A DNA stretch of 64,000 nucleotides, from NCBI GenBank assembly GCA_043557195.1, contig CP121314.1:3720001-3784000 (forward strand), written 5' to 3'. The notes under the pieces are model-generated. The model was not told the origin of the DNA. It saw nothing but the letters and a program-made list of their open reading frames with translations, and made no database searches. The translations under genes were made by a program, and so were the position numbers. This stretch comes from Jejuia sp043557195. Its GTDB lineage: Bacteria; Bacteroidota; Bacteroidia; Flavobacteriales; Flavobacteriaceae. This document shows, piece after piece, positions 62,273-64,000 of this stretch. Numbering within the stretch: the first letter of the stretch is position 1; each line of letters begins with the position of its first letter.

Positions 62273-63514
62273 ATGAATAGTTTGTTAAGGCTTAAACAAG
62301 TACACGAAGAGTATGTTAAAGATGAAAATATATCTAGTGATTATCAATATATATTGGATTTAATTGAAGAAGTTTCTATAGAATATGATACTACTAAGTT
62401 TAGTGTATTCTTGTCTCGCAATGTAGTAAATCTAATAGCAGAAAAAATAAAAGAGTTTGAAACTGAAGTTGTTAAAATTGGAAGAGGAGGAAGAACCAGA
62501 AAAGCTAGGAGAAATCCAATAGAATCTAGTATCGATGTTTTAAAGGATTTGATAAATAATATTTTTGATGTGTATGGTCTGAATCTCCAAGATAACAATC
62601 ACTACAAAGACTATATTGATGAACGTAACAATAAATTTCTAGAACTTGAACAGATATTGTTAATAGGATGCAATGATGACCTGTCATTAGATGTAATGAT
62701 GGATATCCATGGGTATAATCATGAGAAAATACAGAAAGCAGGAGATGAATTAAATAATAAGCTACAACGCCTTAATTTAATAGAAAGTAATTATGATTTT
62801 GCTAGAGATAAAACAATTTATGTCTTCAACAATACCAAATTAGCAATTCAAGAAATTGATAGCCTTTTGGTTAGTAATAAAAACAAATATAACTCCCTTG
62901 AAAATAAACTAAAAACAATTAGAGAAGGGGATAAGTTTGTTAATTCTGAGTTAGATATAGAAATCAATAAAAAGGAATATTATTCAGAATCATTAATTCA
63001 GTTGTCAATGAAAATAGGTGCATTAGAGAAGCACAAAAACATTCTAATCAACTTTTATAATCAATTGAAGAGTCGATATTCCTATTTATCACAAGAAGGT
63101 ATTTCTCCTTCAAAATTAACAGTTTTTGGAGATTCTAACTTTGAGAAGGTTAGGGATTTAGCTATAGGTCTTAAATCGCTTTCTTTTGTTAGCAATCAAA
63201 CAGATGCCAATGATTTGTTGGAAGTTTTTATGCTTGATAACAGCAATGCCAGCAAACCTATAAACCTTACAAATGGTACGTTAAATGATTTTGGTTATTT
63301 AATGTTGAAATTAAGACCTCATTTTGTTGATTCAATAAGTGTTAAATCAGAATATGGTCTCTGGTGGTCAAAGAATTTTACTTTTAATACAAAAGAAAAG
63401 TCCAAGAAAGATGTTTCAAACATGATTACAGCAATTGAGCGAGGAGAGAGGTTTTCAGAAAAAATAAAGTCTATTAACGAATTAGTCGATAATTTGAACC
63501 CTATCCCACAATAG
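62273..63514 (+). CDS. Unknown protein encoded after the integrase
   Basis: A 413-aa soluble, highly charged protein. The middle (about residues 180-290) is predicted coiled coil. A basic patch, GRGGRTRKARRNP (about residues 69-81), could bind nucleic acid. The C-terminal third has DFGYLMLKLRPHFVD and YGLWWSKNFTFNTKEKSKKD, which may be a small helical domain. I do not recognise a family. It shares the transcript with the integrase and ends in a strong terminator, so a role in mobility or maintenance is a fair inference. Confidence 0.7.
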   Translation: MNSLLRLKQVHEEYVKDENISSDYQYILDLIEEVSIEYDTTKFSVFLSRNVVNLIAEKIKEFETEVVKIGRGGRTRKARRNPIESSIDVLKDLINNIFDVYGLNLQDNNHYKDYIDERNNKFLELEQILLIGCNDDLSLDVMMDIHGYNHEKIQKAGDELNNKLQRLNLIESNYDFARDKTIYVFNNTKLAIQEIDSLLVSNKNKYNSLENKLKTIREGDKFVNSELDIEINKKEYYSESLIQLSMKIGALEKHKNILINFYNQLKSRYSYLSQEGISPSKLTVFGDSNFEKVRDLAIGLKSLSFVSNQTDANDLLEVFMLDNSNASKPINLTNGTLNDFGYLMLKLRPHFVDSISVKSEYGLWWSKNFTFNTKEKSKKDVSNMITAIERGERFSEKIKSINELVDNLNPIPQ

Positions 63515-63543
63515 TCCTACATAAACTTTAAGAATACCTTCTT

Positions 63544-63591
63544 AAGCCTTGTATTTACTCAGTTTTATATAGAGTAGTACAGGGCTTTTTT
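63544..63591 (+). terminator. Terminator of the integrase operon
   Basis: Long stem: AAGCCTTGTA (63544-63553) with TACAGGGCTT (63578-63587, one G-U), plus TACTC (63556-63560) with GAGTA (63572-63576), apical loop of 11 nt, then Ts to 63591. It overlaps the first possible codon of the longest reading of the next ORF. Confidence 0.85.
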
Positions 63592-63648
63592 ATGTTCTTC
63601 CCTCAACGCCTTCGCCAAATTTACTCAAATCATTTAAAACAAATTATT

Positions 63649-63924
63649 ATGAGTAAATCAAATCTAATTCAGGTTAATCCTGAGCAATTAAAAACGGAAA
63701 TCCTTAAGGGATTAAATGCTCAATTAAGTGAGCTTAAAAAAAACTTCCAGCAGAAAGAACCAGAAGAATATCTAACAAGACAGGAGGTCGCAAAACTTTG
63801 CAAGGTTAATATTTCAACAGTTAGCAACTGGAGGAATGATGGAGTTATCAATGCTTACGGGCTAGGAGGAAGGGTCTACTACAAACGAAGTGAGATTGAA
63901 CAGTCAATGATTAAAATAAATTAA
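63649..63924 (+). CDS. Excisionase-like helix-turn-helix protein
   Basis: I start at ATG 63649 (91 aa, MSKSNLIQVNPEQ); the longer frame begins at 63592, at the foot of a terminator, and is unlikely. The C-terminal half is a MerR/excisionase-type winged helix: EYLTRQEVAKLCKVNISTVS, then NWRNDGVINAYGLGGRVYYK. Such proteins act as directionality factors or regulators next to integrases. Preceded by a terminator, so it has its own transcript. Confidence 0.8.
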   Translation: MSKSNLIQVNPEQLKTEILKGLNAQLSELKKNFQQKEPEEYLTRQEVAKLCKVNISTVSNWRNDGVINAYGLGGRVYYKRSEIEQSMIKIN

Positions 63925-63932
63925 TCATTGCT

Positions 63933-64000
63933 ATGAAAATCGAAACTAAAAAAGGAGGGTATTTTATATATCTTCCAAGTAAGTTACACAATAAGATTGT
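63933..64000 (+). CDS. Start of an element ORF (cut by the right window edge)
   Basis: An ATG at 63933 opens a frame to the end of the window (MKIETKKGGYFIYLPSKLHN and on), 8 nt after the excisionase-like stop, so it is probably coupled to it. Only 22 complete codons are visible; no function can be assigned. Confidence 0.5.
   Translation, partial: MKIETKKGGYFIYLPSKLHNKI

Noticed and set aside
63592..63648. Longer start of the excisionase-like gene
   Set aside because: The ATG lies at the foot of the terminator T-run, so the codons could not easily be translated; MSKSNL at 63649 is preferred.
1..64000. CRISPR array, IS element, toxin-antitoxin or restriction system
   Set aside because: None was recognised in any frame; there is no repeat array, transposase or typical paired small genes in the visible part.

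Overview
The window looks like chromosome from a member of the Flavobacteriaceae (Bacteroidota). DNA is AT-rich. Promoters follow the Bacteroidota pattern (TTG about 17-19 nt before TAnnTTTG), Shine-Dalgarno sites are mostly absent, and type IX secretion (T9SS) traits occur: a C-terminal sorting tail on a PQQ-type dehydrogenase and a PorD/DUF4835 protein. The BamD-omega-coaBC-PorD-recN cluster, a long-form GAPDH and BatA-type VWA protein fit the same group. The genus cannot be fixed from this sequence. No tRNA gene, rRNA, CRISPR array or insertion sequence was seen.

Layout. 1-9.2 kb: cydAB end, glutaminyl cyclase, SRP RNA, a short-chain dehydrogenase, a structured RNA that resembles Flavo-1, transaldolase-type aldolase, long GAPDH and DegQ-type protease. 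9.3-13.3 kb: dapF-GNAT-mltG-DUF2279 operon and a lysozyme-like wall protein. 13.3-17.4 kb, minus strand: RsmI-like methylase, a T9SS-sorted dehydrogenase, tyrosine phosphatase and dnaA. 17.6-24.9 kb: YbgC-type thioesterase, a minus operon with ribD, and a plus operon GNAT-prmC-ligA. 24.9-28.5 kb: DoxX, a 5'-nucleotidase split over two genes, DUF6913 and dapA. 28.6-34.5 kb: bamD-rpoZ-like-coaBC-porD-recN and fabI. 34.5-39.5 kb: glycosyltransferase-YbbR-coaE and a two-component pair. 39.5-44.2 kb: a five-gene minus operon led by a BatA-like protein, with a dihydroorotase homologue that has lost its metal ligands. 44.3-60.6 kb: glycosyltransferase, M61 peptidase, trmD, a thioredoxin-fold lipoprotein without CXXC, an ABC-F ATPase, PAP2 phosphatase, a large ASH-domain lipoprotein, pheT, a TlpA-like protein and an unknown membrane protein.

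Right end, about 60.7-64.0 kb: start of an integrative element. A 17-nt piece matching exactly tRNA positions 57-73 on the minus strand, followed by what looks like the tRNA's own terminator, is left at the junction. Inside are paired direct repeats, a tyrosine recombinase, an unknown 413-aa protein, an excisionase-like helix-turn-helix protein and the start of one more ORF. The element continues beyond the window, so its cargo is not visible. This is the only clear accessory DNA and the best place to look for something new; I found no complete undescribed system inside the window.

Several start codons were moved from the longest ORF, using promoter position, signal peptides or stop-start overlaps: cydA, prmC, bamD, trmD, two lipoproteins, an NTF2-like protein and the excisionase-like gene.
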